A DNA stretch of 64,000 nucleotides, taken from NCBI GenBank assembly GCA_036245805.1, contig BTRK01000001.1, forward strand, positions 9,672,001 through 9,736,000, in the 5' to 3' direction. Origin of the DNA: Pristionchus mayeri (taxonomy: Eukaryota > Nematoda > Chromadorea > Rhabditida > Neodiplogasteridae). The stretch's first letter is position 1. Every line of letters begins with the position of its first letter. Below the pieces are notes generated by a model. It searched no databases. It was not told the DNA's origin and was given only the letters and a program-made list of their open reading frames with translations. The position numbers and the translations under genes are program-made. Shown here in pieces: positions 61,827 to 64,000 of this stretch.

Positions 61827-64000
61827 AACTTCTATAAACTACAGCTGTGATGCTTATGGGACATTGCCATTTTTTTCACATTTTCTAGGTTTTGCTTTGG
61901 AATGAAATAACAGAGAAGAGAATGCGCCCATACTGCTGAAATTTAGAGAATATGTTAATTAGCACATTTAGAAAACTTCTATCATTTTAGCTGCGTCAAT
62001 TCATTCAAACTATAGCTGTGATGCTTATGGAACATTGCCATTTTTTTCACATTTTCTAGATGTTACTTTAGAATGAAATAACAGAGAAGAGAATGCGCCC
62101 ATAATGCTGAAATTTAGGGAATATGTTAATTAGCACATTTAGAAAACTTCTATAATTTTAGTTGCGAGAATTCATGCAGACTACAGCTGTGATGCTTATG
62201 GGACATTGCCATTTTTTCACATTTTCTAGATATTGCTTTGGAATGAAATAACAGAGAAGAGAATGCGCCCATAATGCTGAAATTTAGGGAATATGTTAAT
62301 TAGCACATTTAGAAAACTTCTATCATTTTGGTTGCGAGAATTCATGCAAACTACAGCTGTGATGCTTATGGGACATTGCCATTTTTTCACATTTTCTAGA
62401 TTTTGCTTTGGAACGAAATAACAGACTAGAGAATGCGCCCATAATGCTGAAATTTAGGGAATATGTTAATTAGCACATTTAGAAAACTTCTATAAACTAC
62501 AGCAGTGATGCTTATGGGACATTGCCATTTTTTTCACATTTTCTAGATTTTGCTTTGGAATGAAATAACAGAGAAGAGAATGCGCCCATACTGCTGAAAT
62601 TTAGAGAATATGTTAATTAGCACATTTAGAAAACTTCTATCATTTTAGCTGCGTCAATTCATTCAAACTATAGCTGTGATGCTTATGGAACATTGCCATT
62701 TTTTTCACATTTTCTAGATGTTACTTTAGAATGAAATAACAGAGAAGAGAATGCGCCCATAATGCTGAAATTTAGGGAATATGTTAATTAGCACATTTAG
62801 AAAACTTCTATAATTTTAGTTGCGAGAATTCATGCAGACTACTGCTGTGATGCTTATGGGACATTGCCATTTTTTCACATTTTCTAGATATTGCTTTGGA
62901 ATGAAATAACAGAGAAGAGAATGCGCCCATAATGCTGAAATTTAGGGAATATGTTAATTAGCACATTTAGAAAACTTCTATCATTTTGGTTGCGAGAATT
63001 CATGCAAACTACAGCTGTGATGCTTATGGGACATTGCCATTTTTTCACATTTTCTAGATTTTGCTTTGGAACGAAATAACAGACTAGAGAATGCGCCCAT
63101 AATGCTGAAATTTAGGGAATATGTTAATTAGCACATTTAGAAAACTTCTATAAACTACAGCTGTGATGCTTATGGGACATTGCCATTTTTTTCACATTTT
63201 CTAGATTTTGCTTTGGAATGAAATAACAGAGAAGAGAATGCGCCCATACTGCTGAAATTTAGAGAATATGTTAATTAGCACATTTAGAAAACTTCTATCA
63301 TTTTAGCTGCGTCAATTCATTCAAACTATAGCTGTGATGCTTATGGAACATTGCCATTTTTTTCACATTTTCTAGATGTTACTTTAGAATGAAATAACAG
63401 AGAAGAGAATGCGCCCATAATGCTGAAATTTAGGGAATATGTTAATTAGCACATTTAGAAAACTTCTATAATTTTAGTTGCGAGAATTCATGCAGACTAC
63501 AGCTGTGATGCTTATGGGACATTGCCATTTTTTCACATTTTCTAGATATTGCTTTGGAATGAAATAACAGAGAAGAGAATGCGCCCATAATGCTGAAATT
63601 TAGGGAATATGTTAATTAGCACATTTAGAAAACTTCTATCATTTTGGTTGCGAGAATTCATGCAAACTACAGCTGTGATGCTTATGGGACATTGCCATTT
63701 TTTCACATTTTCTAGATTTTGCTTTGGAACGAAATAACAGACTAGAGAACGCGCCCATAATGCTGAAATTTAGGGAATATGTTAATTAGCACATTTAGAA
63801 AACTTCTATAAACTACAGCTGTGATGCTTATGGGACATTGCCATTTTTTTCACATTTTCTAGATTTTGCTTTGGAATGAAATAACAGAGAAGAGAATGCG
63901 CCCATACTGCTGAAATTTAGAGAATATGTTAATTAGCACATTTAGAAAACTTCTATCATTTTAGCTGCGTCAATTCATGCAAACTACAGTTGTGATGCTT
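61827..64000 (-). repeat. Higher-order repeat: 658-bp unit with a truncated monomer
   Basis: The deletion monomer AACTTCTATAAACTACAGC begins at 61827, 62485, 63143 and 63801, exactly 658 bp apart (three full monomers plus one about 147-bp monomer). Earlier copies at 61021 and 61339 are 318 and then 488 bp from the next, so the ancestral unit first appeared in shorter blocks before the four-monomer form amplified. Confidence 0.85.

Larger units (their letters stand above)
59993..64000 (-). repeat. Satellite DNA array, reverse orientation (block B2)
   Basis: About 24 monomers continue the reverse-orientation satellite to the window edge, in phase with block B1 across the foldback element. Six monomers carry a 24-bp internal deletion (CTTCTATAAACTACAGC). 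No gene is present. Confidence 0.97.

Noticed and set aside
1..64000. CENP-B-box-like motif or telomeric repeat in the satellite
   Set aside because: I looked for a CENP-B-box-like stretch and for TTAGGC-type tandem repeats and found neither. The centromere-like period alone is not evidence of function.
1..64000. tRNA or rRNA genes
   Set aside because: No tRNA A/B-box arrangement or rRNA-like stretch was recognised outside or inside the repeats.

Overview
The window is almost entirely one satellite DNA family. It is a roughly 170-bp, AT-rich monomer in head-to-tail tandem, interrupted by two precisely inserted DNA transposons. The host is a eukaryote. The only spliced genes here have very short introns (43, 72, 92 and 95 nt) and acceptors such as TTTTCAG and CTTTCAG, which points to a nematode. 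That is an inference from splice-site style, and no species can be named from the sequence.

Layout. 1-13087: satellite in forward orientation (about 77 monomers). 13088-19708: a 6621-bp DNA transposon with 12-bp perfect terminal inverted repeats (TIRs) and a 5-bp target duplication TTCTC. 19709-28010: the forward array resumes at exactly the interrupted base (about 49 monomers). 28011-28021: a head-to-head inversion junction with a short duplicated filler. 28022-58908: the same satellite in reverse orientation (about 181 monomers). 58909-59992: a 1084-bp non-autonomous foldback element with a 3-bp target duplication TTA. 59993-64000: the reverse array continues to the window edge. The arrays carry nested higher-order repeats of 2, 4, 5, 7, 8, 9 and 25 monomers (about 340, 658/680, 850, 1192, 1360, 1530 and 4259 bp).

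The transposon is the biologically rich part. Its main gene (15478-18335, one short exon plus one long exon, 921 aa as modelled) is an apparently intact DDE-type transposase. It has an AT-hook-like N-terminus, a long coiled coil, an RNase H-like core, an embedded PHD-like zinc finger and a second coiled coil. The second catalytic Asp is followed after 19 residues by CxxC, and an HxxxxH pair precedes a Glu by 20 residues. These are the spacings I recall for RAG1 (D708/C727/C730 and H937/H942/E962). The 5-bp target duplication and CAC-starting ends fit the Transib/RAG1 group, but the element is not a standard Transib and may be an unclassified family. Upstream in the same orientation is a five-exon gene whose exons join in one frame into a 149-aa basic, alanine-rich protein (14357-15294). 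One of its introns hosts a 134-bp MITE with a 9-bp target duplication. Downstream of the transposase are exon-like low-complexity segments and a competing minus-strand ORF, neither of which I can resolve.

All short ORFs inside the satellite and the foldback element look like by-products of the repeat, not genes.
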